From Candidatus Megaera polyxenophila (GTDB taxonomy: Bacteria; Pseudomonadota; Alphaproteobacteria; Rickettsiales; Rickettsiaceae), in NCBI GenBank assembly GCA_037101405.1, contig AP017964.1, forward strand, positions 744,001-808,000: a stretch of DNA of 64,000 nt, read 5' to 3'. Both the position numbers and the translations under genes were made by a program. The stretch's first letter is position 1, and each line of letters opens with the position of its first letter. Below the pieces are notes generated by a model that saw only the letters and a list, made by a program, of their open reading frames with translations, did not search any database and was not told where the DNA came from. Shown here in pieces: positions 10,494 through 19,195 of this stretch.

Positions 10494-11678
10494 TTATTTG
10501 TTTAAAGTTAAAATAATTTCATTTAACCTATTTACAATATATTGTTGATGCACTTCAATAAGATATGGATGCATAGGAATACTTAAAACGTTTTCAGCTA
10601 AATGCTCACATACTTTTAGACCACCTTTTTCAGCTATAGGGTAGCGGTTATACGCTTTTTGTAAATGCAAAGGCTTGATGTAATAAACAGAAGTCGGTAT
10701 ACCCACTTCTTTACACTTCAACATTAACTCAGACCTATCAATATTTTCTGGAAGGACCATAGTGTATTGAGCCCAAACAGAAGTTGCACCTTCAATAACT
10801 TGAGGTTTTTTTAGTATATCAGTAATATTATCATTGTAATATTTAGCTATTTTTTGTCGGGCAGCAATTTCGTTTTCAAATATTTTAAGCTTTTCAATAA
10901 GTATAGCAGCTTGGATAGTATCCAAGCGACCATTTATACCTATCATCACGTTATCGTATTTGTCTGATCCTTTCCCATGTATCTTTAAGCTTCTTAGTTT
11001 GGTTGCTAATTCATCGTTGTTAGTAAATACCGCTCCCCCATCGCCGTAACACCCAAGCGGTTTAGCAGGAAAAAAACTGGTAGTAGTTATATCTCCGATA
11101 TTTCCTACTCTACGGTTTTTATAATAAGCCCCAAAAGCTTGGGCTCCATCTGCCATAACCCAAAGGTTATGCTCTTTAGCTATAACTGCAATGCTATCAT
11201 AATCAGCAGGCTGGCCGAACAAGTCTACTGGAATAATACACACCGGTCTTAACCCAAGACTTTTCGAAAGTTCTATCCCTTTATTCAAACTTTCAACATT
11301 TATATTATAAGTTTCTGGGAGGACATCAATAAAAATTGGAGTAGCTCCGACTAAAGCTACTACTTCAGCGGTAGAAGCAAAAGTAAAGCTAGGAACAAAG
11401 ACTGCATCACCTGGACCTACTCCAAAAGCCATTAAACCGAGAGCTAAAGCATCAGTTCCATCAGAACAAGTAATTGAATGTTTAACTCCACAAAAAGAGG
11501 AAAGGTCTTTCTCAAGTTCTGCTACTTCAGGACCCATTATATATGTGCCGTGATCTAAAACCTTTTTTATAGCTTCATCTATTTGAAGCCTAATTTTTTT
11601 CTGTTGCTCTTGTAGATCAATAAAATTGATTATAGGTATTTCAACGCCGTTTTCAGATAAATTATGCTTTGACCACAT
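10494..11678 (-). CDS. wbpE: DegT/DnrJ/EryC1 aminotransferase, WbpE-like
   Basis: A PLP-dependent sugar aminotransferase of 394 residues. I place the start at the ATG at 11678, because GAGGGAAG sits just upstream of it and the family normally begins close to INFIDLQEQQ. The frame opens further upstream at 11723, inside the dehydrogenase gene. Landmarks are GTYIMGPEVAELE, SDGTDALALGL (cofactor phosphate), MADGAQAFGA (Asp to pyridine N) and TSFFPAKPLGCYGDGG, with the Schiff-base Lys. WbpE transfers an amino group from glutamate to the 3-keto sugar acid. It overlaps the end of the upstream dehydrogenase by 17 bp and is 4 bp from the epimerase gene, so the cluster is tightly coupled. Confidence 0.88.
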   Translation of the reverse strand: MWSKHNLSENGVEIPIINFIDLQEQQKKIRLQIDEAIKKVLDHGTYIMGPEVAELEKDLSSFCGVKHSITCSDGTDALALGLMAFGVGPGDAVFVPSFTFASTAEVVALVGATPIFIDVLPETYNINVESLNKGIELSKSLGLRPVCIIPVDLFGQPADYDSIAVIAKEHNLWVMADGAQAFGAYYKNRRVGNIGDITTTSFFPAKPLGCYGDGGAVFTNNDELATKLRSLKIHGKGSDKYDNVMIGINGRLDTIQAAILIEKLKIFENEIAARQKIAKYYNDNITDILKKPQVIEGATSVWAQYTMVLPENIDRSELMLKCKEVGIPTSVYYIKPLHLQKAYNRYPIAEKGGLKVCEHLAENVLSIPMHPYLIEVHQQYIVNRLNEIILTLNK

Positions 11679-13026
11679 TACTTCCCTCAAGATTTTCATT
11701 TTTGAATATGTTTCTTGTATCAATTATAAGGTTAGAATTCTCTATAACCGTTTTATAATCTACCGAATCATGATCCGTACATACAACTATTGCATCATGA
11801 GTCTTTATAGCTTCAATAGTTAGAGATATTGATTTCATTCCTACTAACCGAGGATATTCGCTATCATGATCTATAGTACTAATTAATGGATCGTAATAAT
11901 CTACTTCTGCTTTGTTATCTAAAAGATCTTGTATAATTTTTAACGAAGGACTCTCTCTCAAATCATCTACATTTTTTTTATACGCAACTCCTATAACTAG
12001 AATTTTACTATTCCTTAGTCCTTTACCGAAACGAAGATCCATTTCTTTACGAAGTTTCTCTATGACATAATCACCCATTTGTTTGTTAATGTTCCCACTT
12101 AACTCTACAAGTTGTGTAGGCATGCCAAATTCTCTGGCTCTCCATGTGAGATAAAAAGGATCAATAGGTATACAATGCCCTCCAAGGCCAGGACCAGGAT
12201 AAAAAGGCATATAACCAAAAGGTTTAGTCTTAGCTGCATCAATAACTTCCCATATATCTATATCCATTTTAGAAAATATACACTTTAATTCATTTACAAG
12301 CGCAATATTTACAAAACGAAAAATATTTTCTGTTAGTTTGACAGCCTCCGCAGTAGCTGAGGTACTAACTTCCGCTACTGCAGTGATTATTTGCTTGTAA
12401 AAAGTAGTAGCTAGTTCCCTAGAATCAGCATCATCCGCCCCTACCACCTTAGGTATTGTTGAAGTATTATATGCAACATTACCGGGATCTTCGCGTTCAG
12501 GAGAATAAGCCAAATATATATCTTTTCCTATTTTTAGACCACTTTGTTCAAGCATAGGAGATAATAACTCTTGTGTAGTACCCGGATAAGTAGTTGATTC
12601 CAGTATAATCAGTTGTCCTTTCCTGAGTTGCGACGCTATTGTTTTAGTTGCTGAAGAAACATAGTTCATATCAGGTTCTCTATTTTTCGTAAGCGGTGTT
12701 GGAACACATATAAGTATTATATCCATTTTAGCAATATCATGCTCATTAGTAGTCGGAAAGAACTTTGAGCTCTTATTTAACGATACTATGTCTTCATTAC
12801 TTAACGTTTTTATGTATGTCTGACCGGTATTTAATTTTTCTATTCTCTTTATGTTCTTGTCAAAACCAATACAATTATAACCTTGGTTAACTACTGCACG
12901 GGCTAATGGCAGGCCTACATAGCCTAAGCCCATTATACCTATGGTACATTCTTTACTGAGTATAGCTTGGGCTAACTCATGTTTCTGATTAGCACTTTCA
13001 ACCACTTTTGTTTCTTTAGATTCCAT
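11662..13026 (-). CDS. wbpA: UDP-N-acetylglucosamine 6-dehydrogenase, WbpA-like
   Basis: A nucleotide-sugar dehydrogenase of 454 residues. It has an N-terminal Rossmann domain (IMGLGYVGLPLA), ICVPTPL, STTYPGTTQELL and a catalytic Cys in GPGLGGHCIPIDP. The C-terminal UDP-binding domain includes VAYKKNVDDLRESPSL. The GLGYVGLP/STTYPGTT pattern is that of the WbpA/WbpO group, which oxidises UDP-GlcNAc to the uronic acid with NAD. This is step one of the UDP-ManNAc3NAcA route and its neighbours encode the remaining steps. Upstream is the WbpB-WbpD fusion (about 40 bp gap). The start at 13026 leaves a 25-residue lead before the Rossmann strand, so an internal start is possible. Confidence 0.88.
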   Translation of the reverse strand: MESKETKVVESANQKHELAQAILSKECTIGIMGLGYVGLPLARAVVNQGYNCIGFDKNIKRIEKLNTGQTYIKTLSNEDIVSLNKSSKFFPTTNEHDIAKMDIILICVPTPLTKNREPDMNYVSSATKTIASQLRKGQLIILESTTYPGTTQELLSPMLEQSGLKIGKDIYLAYSPEREDPGNVAYNTSTIPKVVGADDADSRELATTFYKQIITAVAEVSTSATAEAVKLTENIFRFVNIALVNELKCIFSKMDIDIWEVIDAAKTKPFGYMPFYPGPGLGGHCIPIDPFYLTWRAREFGMPTQLVELSGNINKQMGDYVIEKLRKEMDLRFGKGLRNSKILVIGVAYKKNVDDLRESPSLKIIQDLLDNKAEVDYYDPLISTIDHDSEYPRLVGMKSISLTIEAIKTHDAIVVCTDHDSVDYKTVIENSNLIIDTRNIFKNENLEGSNVVKA

Positions 13027-13066
13027 ATTGTTTTTTTATTAGCTTATAAAAATGAATTGTATTTAT

Positions 13067-14623
13067 TTAAGATATTACTTCTTCAAGTTCATTGTCGGAA
13101 TTTAACCTGTATTTTCTGTTCTCAAGAGGGCATAAGAGATCTTCTCCTAATCTATTTCCTGAGTGGCTCATCCATCCGATTTGGCGCGCAGGATTACCTA
13201 CAACTAAAGCATGGGGTTTAACATTCTTTGTCACAACAGCACCCGCTCCAACAAAACTATATTTTCCCAATTCTACACCACAAACTATTGTAGCATTTGC
13301 TCCTATGGTAACCCCTTTTCTAACGTAAGTTTTTCTAAATTCATCCTTGCGTTCTATTTCAGATCTAGGGTTGTTTACATTGGTAAAAACGCAAGATGGC
13401 CCGCAAAATACACCATCTTCTAAAACCACGCCGTTATATAAACTGACATTATTTTGGATCTTACAGCGGGCGCCCACTACAACATCTGGTCCTATCATGA
13501 CATTTTGCCCAATAACGCAATTTTCTCCAATTTTCGTACCTTTAAGTATATGGGAAAAATGCCATATTTTTGTACCTGCACCTACCACGCAGCCACTATC
13601 GACAATTGCAGTTTCGTGGACAAAATAACTATTGTCCTTTAATTCTAAATTAACCGAACCCTTTTTTTTTAAAGAAATTTCAGCTGCGTCTAAAACTCTT
13701 AAAACTTTTAATCCTTCTTCACCAGAAGTTAGAGGATTTTTATTTTCTATAATGGAATTTAAAAAATGTTGGCATTCATTTTTTAAAGGCTCGACTTCAG
13801 TTAAGTCAACAGGAATAGGGTTAGATTTTTCTATAACGGGAAAGCTATTTTCCCACTTAACTTTATGATTATATAGTTGCAGTTTCTTATCCCATGGCAG
13901 GCAATCATCAAAAACTGCAATGGACTTGTCTCCGATAACTACAAATCTTTGTTCTTTATAAGGATGAAACCATGAAACAAATATATGAGCCTTAAGACCG
14001 TTCTTGAATAATAAGTGCAACGTTGCTGTATCTTCTATTTCTTTATCAAAAAAAGAAGAACCGGAAGACCAAACCTGGGCAGGTTCACTATCAACAATAC
14101 CTAGCACCATTGATATATCGTGTGGAGCGAAGCTCCAGAGAACATTTTCTTCTGTTCTTATTTTTCCTAGACTAAGCCTATTAGAATATATGTATTGTAA
14201 TTTCCCTAATTTATTTTCTGAAACCAGTTGTTTTAATTTTTGATAAGCAGGGTGGTATTGCAAAAGATGACCTACCATTAGCTTTTTATTGACTTTATTT
14301 GCTATTAAACAAAGCTCTTCTGCATCTTTTACACTTATTGCAATCGGTTTTTCCACAAATACATGTTTACCTGCGAGTAGTGATTGTTTTACATGCTCAG
14401 CATGCTTAGACGCAGGTGAAGCTATTACTACAGCATCTACATTACTTTCGATAACTTCATTAAATGTCAACGCTTTAACATTATAAGTTTCAGCCATTTC
14501 TTTAGCGACCACTTTTTTTTCATCGCAAACAGCATATAACCCCCCCAGTTCGAAGAAATTCCGTACTAAATTTTTTCCCCAATAACCGCATCCAATAACG
14601 GCAACTCTAATAGCACTTCCCAT
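13067..14623 (-). CDS. WbpB-WbpD fusion: 3-dehydrogenase plus N-acetyltransferase
   Basis: A 518-residue two-domain enzyme. Residues 1-325 form a Gfo/Idh/MocA oxidoreductase with [16 protein letters not shown] and the dinucleotide-site motif VFVEKPI. Residues about 334-518 form a left-handed beta-helix acetyltransferase with hexapeptide repeats ([42 protein letters not shown]) and the tail [13 protein letters not shown]. These match WbpB/WlbA and WbpD/WlbB, which are separate genes in Pseudomonas and Bordetella. WbpB oxidises C3 of UDP-GlcNAcA; WbpD acetylates the 3-amino group after WbpE acts. One polypeptide may channel the labile 3-keto intermediate, with WbpE acting between. There is no stop codon or frame change at the junction, so the fusion is real. 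First gene of its operon. Confidence 0.9.
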   Translation of the reverse strand: MGSAIRVAVIGCGYWGKNLVRNFFELGGLYAVCDEKKVVAKEMAETYNVKALTFNEVIESNVDAVVIASPASKHAEHVKQSLLAGKHVFVEKPIAISVKDAEELCLIANKVNKKLMVGHLLQYHPAYQKLKQLVSENKLGKLQYIYSNRLSLGKIRTEENVLWSFAPHDISMVLGIVDSEPAQVWSSGSSFFDKEIEDTATLHLLFKNGLKAHIFVSWFHPYKEQRFVVIGDKSIAVFDDCLPWDKKLQLYNHKVKWENSFPVIEKSNPIPVDLTEVEPLKNECQHFLNSIIENKNPLTSGEEGLKVLRVLDAAEISLKKKGSVNLELKDNSYFVHETAIVDSGCVVGAGTKIWHFSHILKGTKIGENCVIGQNVMIGPDVVVGARCKIQNNVSLYNGVVLEDGVFCGPSCVFTNVNNPRSEIERKDEFRKTYVRKGVTIGANATIVCGVELGKYSFVGAGAVVTKNVKPHALVVGNPARQIGWMSHSGNRLGEDLLCPLENRKYRLNSDNELEEVIS

Positions 14624-14873
14624 ACATATTTTTTATAAAATTACATTGTAAATCTGATTTACCATTTTAGTCAGATTTAATTTTTTTAAGAAACATGATA
14701 AACAAGATATATATATATTATAACACTAATTCTTACAAGTTATTATTTCTAATTTAAAATTAGACGTTAATAGCAATCCTATACCAAATTGATAATCATT
14801 TTTAAATGAATTTCGGGGCATGTAAGATACTGAGAAATAGCTATTATCGGGTAAGTTACTGGTGATAGGCCTT

Positions 14874-15350
14874 CTAAGCATAATTATTTCCATATTCAAG
14901 CCTAGCTTTTTTAGAAGGTACTTTTCCTTGGCAATAAGATCTACCTGGATTAACAAGAAGAGATTTCATAGCTTCTCGTCCCAGAAGCATTCTATAACGC
15001 ATTATATCGCGTTTTGTAAGTGTTATGTCGATATCCCAATAATGATTACCTATTTTTATCGGTGATCTAATAACTACACGTTCTTCTTTATGGCCATTTG
15101 AGCTTCTAACTACCCGGCTATCGATAACTTCAGCTATGGCACACCTTGTAATACTTTCGTTCTTTTGCAAAGGATGAATTACAAATTTAGCGTATTTTTT
15201 GTTGCTCATTTCTAAAATTTCTAAATCATAAGCGTGAAGAGCCGAAGTTTTTGCTCCTGTATCAATTTTTACTTTTATCAAAGGAGTATTTAACATTGGC
15301 AGAGAGGCCCATTCCCTCCAACCTACCAGCAACGATTCTTTAGTTAGCAT
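14874..15350 (-). CDS. RimB-like retropepsin-fold protease (DUF785 family)
   Basis: A 158-residue protein of the family once annotated as ATP-dependent zinc protease, now viewed as retropepsin-like. The aspartic-protease signature KIDTGAKTSALHA is at about residues 28-40, and MLLGREAM near 125 is the second conserved block. Related proteins (RimB) occur beside RimK and are linked to trimming poly-glutamate tails from ribosomal protein S6. The start ATG overlaps the TAA of the upstream hydrolase gene (TAATG), implying coupled translation. It is the last gene of a three-gene minus-strand module. No signal peptide is visible, so a cytoplasmic location is likely. The S6-related role is inferred from family and context. 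Confidence 0.8.
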   Translation of the reverse strand: MLTKESLLVGWREWASLPMLNTPLIKVKIDTGAKTSALHAYDLEILEMSNKKYAKFVIHPLQKNESITRCAIAEVIDSRVVRSSNGHKEERVVIRSPIKIGNHYWDIDITLTKRDIMRYRMLLGREAMKSLLVNPGRSYCQGKVPSKKARLEYGNNYA

Positions 15351-16372
15351 TATTCTAATTCCTCCTCGAAATATAGCACCTCTTCAGCAACAGCTCTTAT
15401 ATTATCAAATGTTGCTACGTGGAATAACGCATCCCCGTTGCTAACAAGAGGCATCATCGTAATACCAATAATAATTCCGGTTTTTTTTGCTTTAACATAG
15501 GTTTTTTCCGTGCCAAACGGATTTGAAATTATCCCGAGTATTTGATCTTTATTTACTTTATTACCAATTTTTTTCTTCACTTGCAGACTTCCACTAATTG
15601 GAGCTCGAATCCAATGGCTAGATTCAGCCCTAAACACTTCCCTGGATTTTGGTAGTCTTGACCTAACTGATTTTTTTTCAATCATACCAATTTCACACAT
15701 AACGGCAATAATTCCGTTTTCCGCTGAAGAAATTATTTTCTCGTCATATCTTAAGGCTTCTCCACCCTCAAATAGCAAAATATTTATCCCTTTTTCAAAC
15801 GCTGCCTGGCGCAGGGATCCATCCCTCATATTAGAATTCAAAATTACTGGAACTCCGAATGCTTTTGCTAGCTTCTCTACCTCAGGATTCTCTAAGCACC
15901 CTCGGACTTGTGGAAGGTTAAACCTATGAGCGCTACCGGTATGAAGGTCAATACCATATTGACATTTCATGACTATTTCTTTCATAAAAATATGGGCTAT
16001 TCGCGCAGCAAGGGAACCGTTTTTGAAACCAGGAAATGTTCTATTCAAATCTCTTCTATCCGGTAGATATCTAACATTGCGATTGAAACCAAAAACATTT
16101 ACAATCGGCACAGCAATCAGAGTACCTTTTATATAGGAAAGAATTTTTTTGCGAGAAAGCAGTCTTTTTATTGATTCCACTCCATTAATTTCGTCACCAT
16201 GGATAGCTCCGCTAACAAACATTACAGGGCCGCTTTCCTTTCCACAAATCACTTCTACCGGTATTGTTATATCTGTATGGTCATATAACTTGGCAATTAC
16301 AATCTCCAATTGTTTCCTTTGCCCTTTTTCTATTTTTACCCCGTTAATAACAAAACCTTTTTCTGTATCCAT
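15350..16372 (-). CDS. AstE/aspartoacylase-family zinc hydrolase in RimK module
   Basis: A 340-residue succinylglutamate desuccinylase/aspartoacylase family protein (M14-like zinc carboxypeptidase fold). Zinc-binding motifs are visible: SGAIHGDEINGVE (His and Glu) and YGIDLHTGSAHR (third His). The catalytic Glu is expected in LLFEGGEALRY. A C-terminal barrel-sandwich domain follows residue 250 (WIRAPISGSLQVKKKIG). No AstA-D genes are near, so arginine succinyl-transferase degradation is not supported. Pairing with RimK and a RimB-like protease suggests an acyl- or glutamyl-peptide substrate, but the true substrate is unknown. The gene begins 11 bp after the RimK stop and ends in a TAATG overlap with the protease gene. 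Confidence 0.85.
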   Translation of the reverse strand: MDTEKGFVINGVKIEKGQRKQLEIVIAKLYDHTDITIPVEVICGKESGPVMFVSGAIHGDEINGVESIKRLLSRKKILSYIKGTLIAVPIVNVFGFNRNVRYLPDRRDLNRTFPGFKNGSLAARIAHIFMKEIVMKCQYGIDLHTGSAHRFNLPQVRGCLENPEVEKLAKAFGVPVILNSNMRDGSLRQAAFEKGINILLFEGGEALRYDEKIISSAENGIIAVMCEIGMIEKKSVRSRLPKSREVFRAESSHWIRAPISGSLQVKKKIGNKVNKDQILGIISNPFGTEKTYVKAKKTGIIIGITMMPLVSNGDALFHVATFDNIRAVAEEVLYFEEELE

Positions 16373-16383
16373 AGTTTAAAATT

Positions 16384-17301
16384 TTACACTTTCTGGTTAC
16401 TTCTTTTTTTTAATCGGTTAACAGCAAATTTTTCTATATGCTCTATAATTGCAGTTGCAATGTCTTTGCCAGTTACTTTTTCTATGCCTTCTAAACCAGG
16501 AGATGAATTTACTTCCAGTACTAACGGCCCATGGGATGATCTTACAATATCTACTCCTGCTACATCAAGACCTAGAGATTTTACTGCTTTTACGGCTACA
16601 GCTCTTTCTTCAGGCCTAAGTTTCACAGGTTCGGCACTGCCACCAATATGTAAATTGGAACGGAAATCACCATCGGCACTTTGGCGTTTCATAGCGGCAA
16701 AAACTTTATCTCCAATTACAAAACACCTAATGTCGGAACCTCCAGCTTCTTTAATGAATTCCTGGACCAAAAAATCTGCTTCTAAATTTAAAAAAGCATT
16801 AATTAAACTTTCAGCTGCTTTGTTAGTTTCTGCAAGCAATACTCCCCTTCCTTGAGTTCCACTTAGAACTTTAACAATTAGAGGAGCACCGCCGACAAAC
16901 TCTATAAGATCTTCAGTTGCATTTGCCGAGTGGGCATAACTAGTTATAGGCATAGCGATATTTTTTCTTGCCAGTAACTGGTGCGCTCTAAGTTTATCTC
17001 TAGACCGAGTAATTGCAACCGATCCATTTAAAGAATAAACACCGGAAACTTCGAACTGCCTTAGAACAGCTGAGCCATAAGAAGTAACTTTGGAGCCAAT
17101 CCTTGGTATTACTGCGTCAAATTCCAATTTAGATTTTTCGAAGTCGTGTTTATAATAAATATCAGGCTTATTTGCGGTAATATTCACATAGCATTTTAGA
17201 ACATCGATTACCTTAACTTCATGTCCTCTTTTTTCCGCTGCTTCAACTAACCTTTCTGTCGAATAAATCTTTTTACTTCTTGACAATATACCTAATTTCA
17301 T
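16384..17301 (-). CDS. rimK: RimK-family ATP-grasp glutamate ligase
   Basis: A 305-residue ATP-grasp ligase with the RimK layout. The N-terminal preATP-grasp domain opens with [15 protein letters not shown]. Next is [20 protein letters not shown], a family hallmark. The ATP-grasp core has [37 protein letters not shown] and the metal-binding [14 protein letters not shown]. RimK adds glutamate residues to the C-terminus of ribosomal protein S6 and can make poly-alpha-glutamate. Length matches the family. It is the first gene of the RimK / AstE-like / RimB-like unit. Upstream lies 220 bp of non-coding DNA containing a 12-bp hairpin. Confidence 0.9.
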   Translation of the reverse strand: MKLGILSRSKKIYSTERLVEAAEKRGHEVKVIDVLKCYVNITANKPDIYYKHDFEKSKLEFDAVIPRIGSKVTSYGSAVLRQFEVSGVYSLNGSVAITRSRDKLRAHQLLARKNIAMPITSYAHSANATEDLIEFVGGAPLIVKVLSGTQGRGVLLAETNKAAESLINAFLNLEADFLVQEFIKEAGGSDIRCFVIGDKVFAAMKRQSADGDFRSNLHIGGSAEPVKLRPEERAVAVKAVKSLGLDVAGVDIVRSSHGPLVLEVNSSPGLEGIEKVTGKDIATAIIEHIEKFAVNRLKKRSNQKV

Positions 17302-17405
17302 TTTGCCTGGTGCATAAAAATTTGTTTTAAATTTATAAGTTTTATCTTAATTTTTCTATTAAGATTAGTAGGTATACACTATCAAATCGGTCTTAAGTAT
17401 ATATA

Positions 17406-17433
17406 ATAGCAAATCTTACCAAAGATTTGCTAT
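17406..17433. other. Perfect 12-bp hairpin between glnQ and rimK
   Basis: Positions 17406-17417 and 17422-17433 are perfect reverse complements around the loop ACCA. Neither side is followed by a clear T run, so a classical terminator is uncertain. It lies downstream of glnQ and upstream of rimK, both on the minus strand, and may end glnPQ transcription or act as an RNA processing element. Confidence 0.5.
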
Positions 17434-17520
17434 AAATCATGGCTATTATTGTTGTTATTAAAACACTTTGTGGTTTTATTTGTTAAAGTTAGCTGGTTAA
17501 TTCCCATCACAATCTTGAAT

Positions 17521-18243
17521 CTATATCAAGTCAACCACATTTTGTAGAAATAACCGTGCTCGATGTGAATTTGGCTTTTTAAAAAACTCATTTGCCGGCT
17601 GGTCTGCTAGAACCTTTCCTTGATCCATAAAAATTACTCTATCTGCAATAATTTTTGCAAATTTTACATGGTGGGTAATAACTATCATCGTTATTTGATT
17701 TTTTAGCTGAAAAATGATCTCTATTATATCTTTCACCACTTCAGGATCTAACGCAGAAGTAGGTTCATCAAATAGCATAATTTCAGGGTTCATCATCAAT
17801 GCACGTGCTATTGCAACCCTTTGCTTTTGGCCGCCGGACAAATCCATCGGATAAAAGTAAGCTTTTTCTAAGACACCAAATTGTTTTAACAGGCCCTTAG
17901 CTTTTTCCTCTGACTCTTTTAGGCGGGCTTTAATAACGTTAATTGGCCCATAGGTTAAATTTTCTAAAACAGTCATGTGCGGAAAAAGGTGGAACTGCTG
18001 AAAAACCATACCAATCTTAAAGCATAACTTTCCTCTATTACGTCTTGTTAGTTTTTTCCCGTCTATTAATACAGCTCCGGTTGTGGGGTTTTCTAAATTA
18101 TTTATACAACGTATTAAAGTCGATTTCCCACTTCCAGAAGGGCCGATTATAACGACCGTTTCTCTCTTGTCAAAAACCAAATTAATATCAGAAATAACTT
18201 GCTGACCTGCAAAGCTTTTTGACACATTCTGGAGCGCTATCAT
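17521..18243 (-). CDS. glnQ: Polar amino acid ABC transporter ATPase (GlnQ)
   Basis: A 240-residue ABC ATPase of the polar amino acid family. It has Walker A GPSGSGKST, Q-loop MVFQQFHLFPHMTV, signature LSGGQKQRVAIARAL and Walker B IMLFDEPTSALDPE. The FQQFHLFPH pattern is characteristic of GlnQ/HisP-type importers. It would energise uptake of glutamine or a related amino acid from the host cytosol through the permease next to it. Its ATG overlaps the permease stop (ATGA, 18240-18243). No periplasmic binding protein gene is adjacent, so one encoded elsewhere is presumed. Confidence 0.92.
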   Translation of the reverse strand: MIALQNVSKSFAGQQVISDINLVFDKRETVVIIGPSGSGKSTLIRCINNLENPTTGAVLIDGKKLTRRNRGKLCFKIGMVFQQFHLFPHMTVLENLTYGPINVIKARLKESEEKAKGLLKQFGVLEKAYFYPMDLSGGQKQRVAIARALMMNPEIMLFDEPTSALDPEVVKDIIEIIFQLKNQITMIVITHHVKFAKIIADRVIFMDQGKVLADQPANEFFKKPNSHRARLFLQNVVDLI

Positions 18244-18893
18244 AAAGCTAATCTTCTTTCTAAAATTTTAGCAAAGGAGCTGACTATCATAACCATTATG
18301 TAATAAGTAACGGCTGCTGTTAACATCGGAGTAAAGTAACTGTAAGTCTCTGTAGAAACAGTTTGAGCTCTTTTCATTATATCCATACCCCCTATAACCG
18401 ATATTAGTGCTGATTCTTTGATTAAAGTGATTAGCTCATTTACTAATGCCGGTAGAATATTACGCAAAGCCTGAGGTAAAATTATGTCTTTCATTCTAAG
18501 CACCGGTGGGATGCCAAGAGCTTTCGCTGCTTCTATTTGCCCTTTGTCAATTCCTTTAATTCCGGCCTTAATGATTTCCGAAACATATGCTCCAGAATTT
18601 AAAGAAAATGCCACCACGCCGGAAACAAATATACTGATCTTAATTCCAAGTAAACTAGGTAAGCCGTAATGGATTATGGTTAACTGGACAAGCATTGGCG
18701 TACCCCTAAAAACTGAGGTATAACTAATGGCAAATAGTCGGAGTAATTTACTGTCGGCAGTCTTGCAAATGGCAAGCGATGTTCCGATTATCAGGCCGAA
18801 ACATACCGAAGCAATGCTGTATTGTAAAGTAACCCCAGTACCTTCAATTATATAATAAAGATGAGGCCAAAATGCCACTAAATCGCTATACAT
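18240..18893 (-). CDS. glnP: Polar amino acid ABC transporter permease (GlnP)
   Basis: A 217-residue inner-membrane permease of the His/Glu/Gln family with about five TM segments. The EAA loop is visible as QIEAAKALGIPPVLRMKDIILPQA, in two consecutive motif halves. FRGTPMLVQL near residue 60 is a family hallmark. It pairs with the overlapping glnQ to form an importer. It is the first gene of the unit, transcribed away from pepA across a 302-bp divergent intergenic region. Confidence 0.92.
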   Translation of the reverse strand: MYSDLVAFWPHLYYIIEGTGVTLQYSIASVCFGLIIGTSLAICKTADSKLLRLFAISYTSVFRGTPMLVQLTIIHYGLPSLLGIKISIFVSGVVAFSLNSGAYVSEIIKAGIKGIDKGQIEAAKALGIPPVLRMKDIILPQALRNILPALVNELITLIKESALISVIGGMDIMKRAQTVSTETYSYFTPMLTAAVTYYIMVMIVSSFAKILERRLAL

Positions 18894-19195
18894 GAATAAA
18901 ATAAACTAAGTAAACTATAAGTTAACGAGAAACAAGCTACCAATCAGCAAACCAAGAATGATATTACTAAATAGCTTTTACGTCAATAATTTCCTGCATT
19001 TCCTCCAATTTTAGATATAATAATAAAATCTTGTATTATTGAGATAAAAACACGTTTTATTGAAGGACAAAAATAAAATTTTTATCCTTTTGTACCCGAG
19101 GCCTTATAAATAACTTGCAGGGGTTTGAATTTATATTGTCAACCCCAGAGTGTAGTTATATACTTATATTTTTGATTATATAAAGGATAAGCACA
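18894..19195. other. 302-bp divergent intergenic region between glnP and pepA
   Basis: The region contains no convincing open frame. Its right half holds the predicted pepA promoter. The left part should contain the glnP promoter, but no clear -35/-10 pair stood out. No RNA gene or riboswitch-like fold was recognised. Confidence 0.6.
19136..19164 (+). promoter_or_regulatory. Predicted sigma-70 promoter of pepA
   Basis: TTGTCA at 19136-19141 and TATACT at 19159-19164 are separated by 17 bp, close to the sigma-70 consensus. The -10 ends 31 bp before the pepA ATG at 19196, which is preceded by AAAGGA (19182-19187). Confidence 0.6.

Noticed and set aside
11678..11723. Longer start of the WbpE-like gene at 11723
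   Set aside because: It would lie deep inside the WbpA gene; the ATG at 11678 has a much better ribosome site and fits family length.
13092..13868. Several plus-strand open frames of 60-93 codons
   Set aside because: All are shadows of the WbpB-WbpD fusion gene on the minus strand.
14649..14687. 9-bp hairpin followed by a T run on the plus strand
   Set aside because: Looks like a plus-strand terminator, but no plus-strand gene lies upstream for over 14 kb, so it is probably chance.
14726..14956. Open frame of 76 codons overlapping the RimB-like gene
   Set aside because: It overlaps a clear gene, has no ribosome site or recognisable family, and AT-rich DNA gives such frames by chance.
16310..16855. 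Plus-strand open frame of 181 codons
   Set aside because: Antisense shadow of the RimK and AstE-like genes; composition (Ser/Ala/Pro-rich) is typical of a reversed reading frame.
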